From an uncultured Lachnobacterium sp. (GTDB lineage Bacteria; Bacillota; Clostridia; Lachnospirales; Lachnospiraceae), in contig URYB01000035.1 of NCBI GenBank assembly GCA_900552085.1, positions 1-14,096 of the forward strand: a DNA stretch of 14,096 nt, in the 5' to 3' direction. The notes under the pieces were generated by a model. It was not told the origin of the DNA and ran no database searches. It saw only the letters and a list, made by a program, of their open reading frames with translations. A program made the position numbers and the translations under genes. Positions 6,375-14,070 of the stretch are shown here, piece after piece (the stretch's first letter is position 1; every line of letters starts with the position of its first letter).

Positions 6375-7772
6375 ATGGCAAGTTTAAAAGACGCGGCAGA
6401 AAGACAGGCATTTTCACTTGCGATTGATGCGGCATTGAAAAGTCTTAATAAAGATAGAGAGAAGGCTTTACTGAACATTGTGAATCTGGTTCAGAAATTC
6501 ATGGGAGACAACTTCAGACCGGAGTCTTATGAAGGTGCGAAGAAGATGATCATGAACCCGGATCACAAGTGGATGCGTTATGTGAACCGTCTTCTTGACG
6601 AGACAGATCCGCATGTTGCAAAGATGACAGCATTAAACCTTGGCTATCAGGCTGCTTTTGCTGGAACAAAGAAAATTCGTAAGATGCGTGAGATTGAGCA
6701 GTGTAATATTCCATGGCTGATTCTCATGGACCCTACCAGTGCATGTAATCTGCATTGTACCGGATGCTGGGCAGCAGAATACGGACACAAATTAAACCTT
6801 TCATACGATGAATTGGATAGCGTTATTACACAGGGTAAAGAACTTGGTGTATATTTTTATATGATGACCGGTGGAGAACCACTGGTGCGTAAAGCAGATA
6901 TTATCAAATTATGTGAAAAGCATAACGATTGTGCGTTCCATTGCTATACAAACGGAACACTTGTAGATCAGGCTTTTTGTGATGACATGAAACGTGTTGG
7001 TAACTTATCCCTTTCCATTTCCCTGGAAGGATTCGAGGATGCCAATGATTTCCGTCGTGGCGAAGGCGTATACGACAAGGTAATTCATGCGATGGATCTT
7101 CTTCATGAGAACGGATTGATCTTCGGAAACAGTGTATGCTATACAAGCAAGAATATGGATGCCGTTACAAGTGATGAGTTCTTTGATCTTCTGATCGAGC
7201 ATGGCAGCCGTTTCGCATGGTATTTCCACCTCATGCCGGTTGGAATGAATGCATCACCGGAACTGATGCCTACCAAGGAACAGAGAGAATATATTTATCA
7301 CAGAATCCGTGAAGTTCGTGCGAAGGAAGGCGGCAAAGAAATTTTCGTTATGGACTTCCAGAACGATGGCGAGTTCGTTGGTGGATGTATTGCCGGTGGA
7401 CGTAACTACTGTCATATTAACCCGAAGGGTGATGTGGAGCCTTGTGTATTTATTCATTACTCAGGTGCGAACATCCGTGAAAAATCTCTGTTAGAGTGTT
7501 TGAAGCAGCCACTGTTTATGGCATACAGAGACAATCAGCCATTTAATGATAACATGCTTCGCCCATGTCCAATGCTTGAGAATCCGGAGATTCTTCAGAG
7601 AATGGTACATGAGACCGGCGCACATTCTACGGATGTAGAAGAGGCAGAGCCGGTAGAACATCTCTGTGGAAAGTGTCTCGAGTATGCAAAAGAGTGGAAA
7701 GGCACTGCCGACAAACTTTGGGCAGAACATCCATATCAGCAGAAAGGATACACAAACTTCAAAAAGAAGTAA
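6375..7772 (+). CDS. Radical SAM enzyme with cysteine-rich C-terminal region
   Basis: A 465-residue protein. Start ATG 6375 lies 9 bases after GGAGG (6361-6365). An N-terminal helical region of about 110 residues precedes the radical SAM core: the 4Fe-4S motif ACNLHCTGC (C124, C128, C131), then the SAM-binding MTGGEP (164-169), YTNGT and SISLEGF. The C-terminal third carries further cysteines (C338, C346, C357, C398, C431, C434), including GNYC-like and CGKC groups, which suggests auxiliary iron-sulfur cluster binding in the manner of SPASM/twitch domains. The reaction is unknown. The layout recalls radical SAM enzymes that act on membrane lipids (tetraether or membrane-spanning lipid synthases), and the next gene is an envelope enzyme, but that is a guess. 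No precursor peptide gene is seen alongside, so RiPP maturation is not favoured. The 121-base upstream gap holds a TATACT (6329-6334) without a good -35, plus loose inverted repeats. A terminator follows the gene. Confidence 0.85.
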   Translation: MASLKDAAERQAFSLAIDAALKSLNKDREKALLNIVNLVQKFMGDNFRPESYEGAKKMIMNPDHKWMRYVNRLLDETDPHVAKMTALNLGYQAAFAGTKKIRKMREIEQCNIPWLILMDPTSACNLHCTGCWAAEYGHKLNLSYDELDSVITQGKELGVYFYMMTGGEPLVRKADIIKLCEKHNDCAFHCYTNGTLVDQAFCDDMKRVGNLSLSISLEGFEDANDFRRGEGVYDKVIHAMDLLHENGLIFGNSVCYTSKNMDAVTSDEFFDLLIEHGSRFAWYFHLMPVGMNASPELMPTKEQREYIYHRIREVRAKEGGKEIFVMDFQNDGEFVGGCIAGGRNYCHINPKGDVEPCVFIHYSGANIREKSLLECLKQPLFMAYRDNQPFNDNMLRPCPMLENPEILQRMVHETGAHSTDVEEAEPVEHLCGKCLEYAKEWKGTADKLWAEHPYQQKGYTNFKKK

Positions 7773-7810
7773 GATAGAAAAAGTTCACACAAAATTAAGA
7801 TTTTCACCCA

Positions 7811-7840
7811 GAATTCCCGGTTTACACGCCGGGAATTTTG
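7811..7840 (+). terminator. Rho-independent terminator after the radical SAM gene
   Basis: AATTCCCGG (7812-7820) pairs perfectly with CCGGGAATT (7829-7837) around an 8-base loop, followed by a short T-run. The downstream gene begins within 20 bases, so the hairpin also lies in that gene's translation initiation region. Confidence 0.8.
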
Positions 7841-7855
7841 TTGTATGGTAATGGC

Positions 7856-9811
7856 ATGAAAGTAGAATTTAAAGTAAAACTGGAATATGATAAAAAGAAT
7901 AATATTCGTGCAGCGATAGCCATCATACTGGCTATCGTTATGTATGTCACCATCGGATTTCACATCGGCGTACTTGTCGCCTATGGACTTCTCTACTATC
8001 TGATCAAAAGCCTCAAAATCGACCTTGACCAGCGCTGTCCATGGCTATGGACGGCAATTTTATTTGTGGGAGGAGCGATATTTACCACTTTTTCGATACA
8101 ATATATGCTTCTGGATTCTGAATTGTTTCAGCGGATGTCAGACTTGAAGTGGGTACTGAATGTGCTGTGCTGTCTGGTTGTGTACCTGGTTGTACAGCTT
8201 TTTACCAATAATGCAGGACTTTCCTGTATTATTTCGCATGTATCGCTATTGTCCTTTGCATTTATCAATTACTTTGTATATCTGTTTCGTGGAAATGAAT
8301 TTGCGTTTTCCGATATCCGTTCCATTGGAACGGGACTGAGCGTTGCAGGAAATTACAAGTTGCAGCTCAATGACCGGGGTGCGTATGCAATTTTTGGAGC
8401 AGCATTATTTATCGCTTTTGTACGCAAATGTCACGTGAAGTTTGAACATCGATGGCAGATGAGCATCATTGATGTGATGCTGGCGGCGTTGTGTGTAATC
8501 ATTGTGGCAATGAATGCTTACAATGTAAATACGGAGACCTGGGAACAGAAGGGAACCTATCGCAACGGATACATTCTTAATTATGTTTTGGGAATCCGTG
8601 ACAGTTTTATTGCACAGCCGGACGGATACTCCGAGGAAGCGATTCAGAATCTGGAAAAAGAATATGAAAATAAGGATAAGGACTATTCGAAAACGGATGT
8701 AAAGGATCCAACGATCATTGTTATTATGAATGAGTCATTTTCTGATCTGAGTGTGTTGGGAGATCTGCAGACAAATGTTCCGCTTACCCCGTTTATTGAT
8801 TCCCTGAAAGAAAATACGACAAAGGGATATGCATTATCTTCTGTTTTTGGAGCCAAGACACCGAACTCGGAGTGGGAGTATCTGACCGGAAATTCGATGG
8901 CGTTTCTCCCGGCGGGATCGGTTGTCTATCAGCAGTATATCAGCGATACACCGACATCCATTGTCTCGAATCTGAAGGATGTGGGATATACCTGTGTTGC
9001 CATGCATCCGTATTATGTGACCGGCTGGAGCCGTAATCAGGTTTACCCGAAGATCGGTTACGATGAGATGCATTTTATCGATGACTTTGACCAGACAAAG
9101 ATTTTGCGGGAATATATCACAGATCAGGAACTTTATGATAAAATAATAGAGCGGTATGAAAGCCGCGGAGCAAATGAAAAATTATATCTGATGGGAATTA
9201 CCATGCAGAACCATGGTGGCTATGGAGAACCTTATGATAACTTTAACGAGGAGTGTTATAAAATAGGACGATCCTATACCGATGCCAACCAGTATCTGTC
9301 GTTGGTTCATGAAAGCGATAAGGCAGTTCAGAATCTTATCGAATATTTTTCAAAAGTGGATGATCCGGTAGAAATCGTATTCTTTGGCGACCATCAGCCA
9401 AGCCTGAACAGTAATTTTTATCCGCTTCTTAACGGAAAAGGAATGTCAGGTCTGACGGAAGATGAACTGGAAGCATTGTATACAGTGCCATTTTTTATCT
9501 GGACCAATTACGATACACCGGAAGAAACGGTGGACATTACGAGCCTGAATTATCTGTCTACCATGACACTGGAACGTGCGGGAATCGAACTGCCGGCATA
9601 TAACAAATTTTTGGCTGACATGATGGAGACGGTACCGGCAATTAATTCCAGAGGATATTATTCGAAAGAAAAGGGATGCTATCAGCATATCGATGATGCA
9701 ACCGGCGAGGAAGCTGAGTGGATCAAACGTTATCATATGCTGCAGTACAATTCTATGTTTGATAAAAAGGGACGAAGCAATGTGTTTTTCCCATATAACA
9801 TAGGAAACTGA
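7856..9811 (+). CDS. LTA-synthase-family membrane sulfatase/phosphoglycerol transferase
   Basis: Members of this alkaline-phosphatase-fold family transfer glycerol phosphate from phosphatidylglycerol to cell-envelope polymers outside the membrane. The 651-residue product has a short basic N-terminus, about six membrane helices in residues 15-225, then an extracellular sulfatase domain from about 284. Conserved points are the metal-binding glutamate in IIVIMNESF (E293), the catalytic threonine in GAKTPNSEWEYL (T335), QNHGGY (H453) and FFGDHQPS (D512, H513). Length matches the family. The start is uncertain: ATG 7856 has no good ribosome binding site, while TTG 7841, in the same frame, has GGGAA 5 bases upstream, though that lies in the terminator stem. 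The DHH gene follows after 25 bases, probably in the same transcript. Whether it makes lipoteichoic acid or another glycerophosphate-modified polymer cannot be told. Confidence 0.87.
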   Translation: MKVEFKVKLEYDKKNNIRAAIAIILAIVMYVTIGFHIGVLVAYGLLYYLIKSLKIDLDQRCPWLWTAILFVGGAIFTTFSIQYMLLDSELFQRMSDLKWVLNVLCCLVVYLVVQLFTNNAGLSCIISHVSLLSFAFINYFVYLFRGNEFAFSDIRSIGTGLSVAGNYKLQLNDRGAYAIFGAALFIAFVRKCHVKFEHRWQMSIIDVMLAALCVIIVAMNAYNVNTETWEQKGTYRNGYILNYVLGIRDSFIAQPDGYSEEAIQNLEKEYENKDKDYSKTDVKDPTIIVIMNESFSDLSVLGDLQTNVPLTPFIDSLKENTTKGYALSSVFGAKTPNSEWEYLTGNSMAFLPAGSVVYQQYISDTPTSIVSNLKDVGYTCVAMHPYYVTGWSRNQVYPKIGYDEMHFIDDFDQTKILREYITDQELYDKIIERYESRGANEKLYLMGITMQNHGGYGEPYDNFNEECYKIGRSYTDANQYLSLVHESDKAVQNLIEYFSKVDDPVEIVFFGDHQPSLNSNFYPLLNGKGMSGLTEDELEALYTVPFFIWTNYDTPEETVDITSLNYLSTMTLERAGIELPAYNKFLADMMETVPAINSRGYYSKEKGCYQHIDDATGEEAEWIKRYHMLQYNSMFDKKGRSNVFFPYNIGN

Positions 9812-9825
9812 TGCGTTTTATTAAA

Positions 9826-9839
9826 GGGGAAAATAATTG
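9826..9839 (+). promoter_or_regulatory. Ribosome binding site and TTG start of the DHH gene
   Basis: GGGG (9826-9829, within AAAGGGGA) is 7 bases from TTG 9837-9839. No ATG in this frame fits the family N-terminus better, since the DHH fold begins within a few residues. Confidence 0.7.
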
Positions 9840-10712
9840 AGATTAAATGATTTACTGAAATTCGATGAAATTGTGATTCAGTGTCACGACAATCCGGATG
9901 CGGATGCTATCGCATGTGGATACGCAGTGTTGTTGTATTTACAGGAACATGGCAAAAATCCTTCTTTGGTATACGGAGGAAGAAATTTCATTCGAAAAAG
10001 CAATCTTGTCATGATGGTAGAAGATCTGGAAATACCGATCACACATGTAACGGCAATCGGAAATCCTGAGCTTTTGCTCATGGTGGACTGCCAGTATGGT
10101 GGGGGAAATGCAGAAGAATTTGAGGCACAGAACATTGCGGTGATTGATCACCACAGAATCAGCACGGATTTGCCGGAACTTTCTGAGGTAAGAAGTAATC
10201 TTGGCGCATGTTTTACGCTGATCTGGCAGATGCTGAAAAATGAAAATTTTGATGTGACGGCAAATAAGAGACTTGGTACCGCATTAAGCTATGGACTTTA
10301 TACAGATACCAGTGGATTTACCGAAATTGTACATCCGTTGGATAAAGACTTACGTGATGAGGCAAATGTAGATGAGATTCTCATGGCAAAATATCGTAAT
10401 GCCAATATGTCTCTGGAAGATCTGGAAGTGGCAGGAGCGGCGTTGCTCAACAGCGACTATATGGATGAGTACCGGGCTTCGATCGTGAAAGCCGGCAAGT
10501 GTGATCCGAATATTTTAGGTGTTATCAGTGACATGGTACTTGAAGTGGATGCGGTGGACACCGGGGAAAAGCCGGCGGTTTTCTTTCCATGCCATTGCTT
10601 ACCAAAGAGTACACCAGATTTTGTCAGGAACGCAATTTCGAACCGCGCATGGAATTTGATGACGAAGGCAAATGGGAACACCCTTCTTTGTCAGGTGTCA
10701 AAGCGGTATTAA
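9837..10712 (+). CDS. DHH-family phosphoesterase, N-terminal part; frameshifted by an internal deletion
   Basis: DHH/DHHA1 proteins are metal-dependent phosphoesterases acting on nanoRNA, cyclic dinucleotides or 3'-phosphoadenosine phosphate. The true coding part runs from TTG 9837 to about 10562 (some 242 residues): the first metal motif HDNPDADA, LLMVDCQYG, and the signature IDHHR, then a helical linker reaching GVISDMVLEVDAVDT. After that point the reading has no family resemblance (EKPAVFFPCHCLPK...), and the expected DHHA1 motif GGHRGKAGGF appears in the +2 frame from 10553. The protein is therefore cut before its DHHA1 substrate-binding domain and ends with about 50 unrelated residues. 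As sequenced it is probably inactive. Its normal partner half is the first part of the next open frame. It is likely cotranscribed with the LTA-synthase-like gene. Confidence 0.8.
   Translation: MRLNDLLKFDEIVIQCHDNPDADAIACGYAVLLYLQEHGKNPSLVYGGRNFIRKSNLVMMVEDLEIPITHVTAIGNPELLLMVDCQYGGGNAEEFEAQNIAVIDHHRISTDLPELSEVRSNLGACFTLIWQMLKNENFDVTANKRLGTALSYGLYTDTSGFTEIVHPLDKDLRDEANVDEILMAKYRNANMSLEDLEVAGAALLNSDYMDEYRASIVKAGKCDPNILGVISDMVLEVDAVDTGEKPAVFFPCHCLPKSTPDFVRNAISNRAWNLMTKANGNTLLCQVSKRY
10551..10561. other. Deletion scar inside the DHH phosphoesterase gene
   Basis: GCGGTGGACAC encodes AVDT's bases in the upstream frame (GAT GCG GTG GAC ACC) and also the bases of the GGGH motif in the downstream frame (GGT GGA CAC CGG GGA). 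Both are expected family sequences that normally lie about 40 residues apart. A deletion between two copies of this 11-base word explains the scar; its length must be 1 modulo 3 to give the observed frame change. Confidence 0.65.
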
Positions 10713-11935
10713 CCCATCGATTTGAACAGTATATGAATAATACGGACATCATATACGCAAAGGAATATCCGCTTGATGCAAAGAATGCGGATGTATATCG
10801 CCGAAGAAGTATTCCGTGGGGATATGTACGGGTATCAGAATTGTATGAAGAAGGAACACCGATCACAGTCCGAACTCTCTGGGGAGATCTGGATACCATT
10901 GTGGAAAAAGGTGTTGTATTGACGATCGGACCAAAGGGCGGAGTGTATTTTCGTTCGGAAAAGGCGTTTGAGGAACAGTATCATATGTATCCGGAGTGGA
11001 AATTCCAGTTGACGGATGTGGAGTATTCTCCGACATTCCGAAACAAGGATGATGGTACGACGATAGAACCGTTTGACCACATTCATGTGTGTATTCCAAA
11101 AGGAAAACGTGATATTTACGCCAAAAAGCTTGACCATAAAGTAAAGCTTTTTCAGGAGAAAAACGGGGAACGTGTCTATACACTGGCCAGAGAGGGGGAT
11201 TATCTGGTCAATAGCACGGAACAGCAGAATCAGATATATGTGATGCGAAGAAAAATATTTGAAGAGACGTATCGGAAAGCAGATGAGATTATGAAACAAA
11301 AAGCAGTAATTTTTGATTTGGATGGAACTTTATTGAACACGTTAGAGGATTTGAAAGATGCGACGAACGCGGCACTGGAATCGAAAGGAATGCCGGTGTG
11401 CACATTGGAACAGGTACGGCAGTACGTTGGAAATGGTGTAAGAAAACTTATGATCCGTGCAGTACCGGATGGAGAAAATAATCCGTTGTTTGAGGAGACT
11501 TTTGCAGCGTTTAAGGAATATTACGGAGAGCATTGTCTGGATCACACAGCACCGTATCCGGACATTATGCAGACAATGAAAGCGTTGAAAGAGAATGGCG
11601 TGAAGATTGCAATTGTATCGAACAAGCTGGATTCTGCTGTTAAAGAGTTAAATGAACGCTTTTTTGCAGAGTATACGACCTCTGCCATAGGTGAGATGGA
11701 GGGCGTTGCGCGCAAGCCGGCACCGGATATGGTAAACAAGGCGCTGAAAGAGCTGGGCATAGCAAAAGAGGATGCCGTATACGTTGGTGACTCCGATGTG
11801 GATATTGCCACAGCAAAGAATTCCGGTCTTCCTTGCATTTCTGTCACCTGGGGATTCCGCGATGTTGATTTCTTAAAGGAACATGGTGCGAAAACATTAA
11901 TAGAAAGCCCGCTTGAGCTATTGTATCTTGTGTAA
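10589..11935 (+). CDS. DHHA1-containing C-terminal half of the DHH protein fused in frame to a HAD phosphatase (phosphoglycolate-phosphatase-like)
   Basis: One open frame of 448 residues from ATG 10589, with coding similarity starting earlier at 10553 (GGHRGKAGGFLS). Residues 1 to about 230 are the detached C-terminal half of the DHH protein, including PWGYVRVSEL and a REGDYLV...YVMRRKIFEETY ending typical of its tail. From M235 (ATG 11291) a complete HAD hydrolase of 214 residues follows: FDLDGT with nucleophile D243 and acid/base D245, IVSNK (S344), the lysine of RKPAPD (K376), and VGDSDVD (D401, D405), with a helical cap between, as in Gph-type phosphatases. No stop codon separates the two parts and only a weak GGAAAG precedes ATG 11291. 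The HAD enzyme may thus be the C-terminal domain of a natural DHH-HAD fusion, or be translated from 11291. ATG 10589 itself has no clear ribosome binding site. The HAD domain looks intact; the DHH half cannot work alone. Confidence 0.75.
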   Translation: MPLLTKEYTRFCQERNFEPRMEFDDEGKWEHPSLSGVKAVLTHRFEQYMNNTDIIYAKEYPLDAKNADVYRRRSIPWGYVRVSELYEEGTPITVRTLWGDLDTIVEKGVVLTIGPKGGVYFRSEKAFEEQYHMYPEWKFQLTDVEYSPTFRNKDDGTTIEPFDHIHVCIPKGKRDIYAKKLDHKVKLFQEKNGERVYTLAREGDYLVNSTEQQNQIYVMRRKIFEETYRKADEIMKQKAVIFDLDGTLLNTLEDLKDATNAALESKGMPVCTLEQVRQYVGNGVRKLMIRAVPDGENNPLFEETFAAFKEYYGEHCLDHTAPYPDIMQTMKALKENGVKIAIVSNKLDSAVKELNERFFAEYTTSAIGEMEGVARKPAPDMVNKALKELGIAKEDAVYVGDSDVDIATAKNSGLPCISVTWGFRDVDFLKEHGAKTLIESPLELLYLV

Positions 11936-11950
11936 CATTCGTGGTAAAAT
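11921..11950 (+). promoter_or_regulatory. Promoter of the aroE-aroK-yesL-like operon
   Basis: TTGTAT (11921-11926) and TAAAAT (11945-11950) are spaced by 18 bases, and TGG (11942-11944) makes an extended -10. It overlaps the end of the HAD gene. No terminator separates the two units, so read-through is also possible. Confidence 0.5.
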
Positions 11951-11993
11951 AAATTATTAATGGTTAAAGCCTTAAGGAAGGAGAAACACATAA

Positions 11994-12863
11994 ATGGAAG
12001 GAAGAATTTCAGGCCATACAGGTTTACTCGCATTGATTGGATCACCGGTAGGACATTCCGGATCACCGGCAATGTATAATTACAGTTTCGAGAAACTTGG
12101 TTTGGATTATGCATATGTAGCTTTTGATATCAAAGAGGAACAGGTAAAGGAAGCATTGGATGCTATGAAACTGTTTCATATGAGAGGATGCAATGTAACT
12201 ATGCCGGATAAGACAGAAGCGGCAAAGCATGTAGACGAACTCTCTCCTGCAGCACAGATTATCGGGGCTGTTAATACCATCGTAAATGATGATGGAAAGC
12301 TCACAGGATATATTACGGATGGAGAAGGTTTTGTGCATAATCTCAAGGATCATGGGATCGACATCAAAGGCAAGAAGATTACAGTAGCCGGAGGTGGCGG
12401 AGCAGCGACAGCCATTCAGGTACAGTGCGCATTGGACGGTGCCAGAGAGATTACAATTTTTAATATTAAGGATGCATTCTTTGAGCGGACACTTGCAACT
12501 GCTGAGAAAATCCGCAAAGCAGTTCCTGGGATTGTTGTAAATGTTTATGATATTGCAGATACACAGAAGATGACAGAAGAAATCCAGTCCAGTGATATTT
12601 TTGCGAATGCGACAATCGTTGGAATGAAGCCGATGGATGACCAGAGTGTGGTAAAAGATCTGTCTGCATTCCGTCCGGGACTTGTGGTATGTGATGCGGT
12701 ATATAATCCGGAAGAGACACGTCTTTTAAAAGAAGCGAAGGAAGCCGGATGCATCTGCATTGGTGGCAAAGGAATGCTGCTGTGGCAGGGAGTTGCTGCA
12801 TTTAAGTTGTATACCGGTATGGATATGCCTGTTGATGAAGTAAAGGAGAAGTTCTTTTCATGA
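11994..12863 (+). CDS. aroE: Shikimate dehydrogenase
   Basis: It reduces 3-dehydroshikimate to shikimate in the cytoplasm, for chorismate and aromatic amino acid synthesis. Start ATG 11994 follows AAGGAG (11978-11983). The 289 residues contain the shikimate-binding GSPVGHSGSPAMYN (17-29), NVTMPDKTEA with the catalytic lysine K73, GAVNTIV, GYITDGEGF with the catalytic aspartate D109, and a glycine-rich nucleotide loop GGGGAATA (133-140). The C-terminal GGKGMLLWQGVAAFKLYTG is also conserved. It differs from textbook AroE in three ways: P-D-K instead of P-H-K, GYITDG instead of G-N-TDG, and FNIKDAFFER after the second Rossmann strand where NADP enzymes have NRT-type residues. It may be of the NAD-using or quinate/shikimate (YdiB-like) type. 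Its pairing with shikimate kinase supports a biosynthetic role. Its stop overlaps the aroK start by 4 bases (ATGA). Confidence 0.9.
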   Translation: MEGRISGHTGLLALIGSPVGHSGSPAMYNYSFEKLGLDYAYVAFDIKEEQVKEALDAMKLFHMRGCNVTMPDKTEAAKHVDELSPAAQIIGAVNTIVNDDGKLTGYITDGEGFVHNLKDHGIDIKGKKITVAGGGGAATAIQVQCALDGAREITIFNIKDAFFERTLATAEKIRKAVPGIVVNVYDIADTQKMTEEIQSSDIFANATIVGMKPMDDQSVVKDLSAFRPGLVVCDAVYNPEETRLLKEAKEAGCICIGGKGMLLWQGVAAFKLYTGMDMPVDEVKEKFFS

Positions 12864-13381
12864 ATAAAACAATTGATCGTAACATTTTCTTAATTGGCTT
12901 TATGGGGGCAGGAAAAAGCACCATTGCCCGAAGCCTGCAGAGAAGTCTGAATTTCCCGCTGGTTGAGATGGACGAGCGTATCGTCCGTGAACAGGGAATG
13001 TCCATTAATGAGATTTTTGAAAAGTATGGAGAGGATCATTTCCGTCAGATTGAATCAGATCTGATTCTTACCATTGGGCATGAAGATGCGTCGATCGTCT
13101 CCTGCGGAGGCGGTGTGGTTGTTCGTCCGCAGAATGTCGAGAACATGAAGAAAAGCGGAAAGATTGTTTTTTTGAAAGCAACTCCGGAAGCTATCTATGA
13201 GCGTGTAAAAAACAGCACAGATCGTCCAATTTTAAATGGTCACATGAATGTGGAATACATCGCACAGCTCATGGAAAAACGTCGCGCCTTATATGAGAGG
13301 GCTGCGGATATTACCGTTGAAACTGACGGAAAGACCAAGGAAGAAATCTGCAGTGAAATTATCTGCAGATTGGAGGAATAA
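12860..13381 (+). CDS. aroK: Shikimate kinase
   Basis: It phosphorylates shikimate to shikimate 3-phosphate with ATP, the step after AroE. The 173-residue length is normal. Motifs are Walker A GFMGAGKST (13-21), the shikimate-contacting aspartate in MDERI (D38), FRQIE with R62, the GGG loop (83-85), the lid arginine in TDRPIL (R122), and an RRALYERAAD segment near the adenine site. The start ATG overlaps the aroE stop, so translation is probably coupled. The next gene begins 2 bases after its stop. Confidence 0.94.
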   Translation: MNKTIDRNIFLIGFMGAGKSTIARSLQRSLNFPLVEMDERIVREQGMSINEIFEKYGEDHFRQIESDLILTIGHEDASIVSCGGGVVVRPQNVENMKKSGKIVFLKATPEAIYERVKNSTDRPILNGHMNVEYIAQLMEKRRALYERAADITVETDGKTKEEICSEIICRLEE

Positions 13382-13383
13382 AC

Positions 13384-14034
13384 ATGAAATTTAATTTTGA
13401 CAACAAACTTTTCGGCGCATTAGGAAAGGCTGTTGATTGTGTGATTCTGAGTGTTTTATGGCTTGTCTGTTGTCTGCCGGTTATCACAATTGGTGCATCA
13501 TCCACCGCGTTGTATTATACAGTACATAAGTCTATTCGTGGAAACAGGGGTTACACTACCAGGAATTTTTTTAGTGCCTTTAAAGACAACTTTAAACCGG
13601 CCACTTTATCCTGGATTGCAGCACTTGCTGTCCAGATTGTTTTATCGTTGGATGCTTACATTATGTGGCAGGTGTTACAGACGGGAAACAATATGGGAGC
13701 TTTTTTCTATTTCTTCCTCATTTTGATTGCGTTTTCGATTGGATGGGTGATTTATACGTTTGCATATATTGCACGATTCGAGAATACAGTCAAGATTACT
13801 TTGAAAAATGCAATTCTTATGGAGCTGCGACATTTACCATGGTCATTACTAATCATCTTTTTGTTTTTACTTGCAATTTTTCTGACATGGTTGATACCGC
13901 TTTTGGTATTCCTGATGCCAGCATGTATTGTTTTGATGTTTGATTTGATTTTGGAACGTATTTTCCGTATGTATATGTCACCGGAAGATTTAGCCAATGA
14001 AAAGGAAAACGATATGCTCGACAAGATGGATTAA
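13384..14034 (+). CDS. YesL/DUF624-family membrane protein
   Basis: A 216-residue integral membrane protein of the DUF624 (YesL) family. The N-terminus has the family pattern F-x-DN-x-L-F-x-A-L-x-K, then a first helix followed by CCLPVITIGASSTALYYTVHK (split here: LPVITIGASSTALYY at 31-45). Membrane segments are near 17-37, 74-97, 105-130 and 153-190. The short charged C-terminus is probably cytoplasmic. Biochemical function is unknown. Family members often sit beside carbohydrate uptake genes, whereas here it is the last gene of the aro operon. GGAGG at 13372-13376, inside the end of aroK, sets the ATG at 13384 with 7 bases spacing. No U-tailed terminator is visible after it. Confidence 0.85.
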   Translation: MKFNFDNKLFGALGKAVDCVILSVLWLVCCLPVITIGASSTALYYTVHKSIRGNRGYTTRNFFSAFKDNFKPATLSWIAALAVQIVLSLDAYIMWQVLQTGNNMGAFFYFFLILIAFSIGWVIYTFAYIARFENTVKITLKNAILMELRHLPWSLLIIFLFLLAIFLTWLIPLLVFLMPACIVLMFDLILERIFRMYMSPEDLANEKENDMLDKMD

Positions 14035-14051
14035 TTGATTACTCAAACTTC

Positions 14052-14067
14052 GCACTTGAATAAGTGC
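14052..14067 (+). other. Short perfect hairpin after the last gene
   Basis: GCACTT (14052-14057) and AAGTGC (14062-14067) are perfect arms around a 4-base loop. No T-run follows, so it is not a standard terminator. It may belong to a processing stem or leader structure. Confidence 0.4.
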
Positions 14068-14070
14068 CTA

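Noticed and set aside
13346..13370. Direct repeat ATCTGCAG (13346-13353 and 13361-13368)
   Set aside because: It sits in the coding end of aroK and encodes ordinary residues; two 8-base copies 15 bases apart are likely chance.
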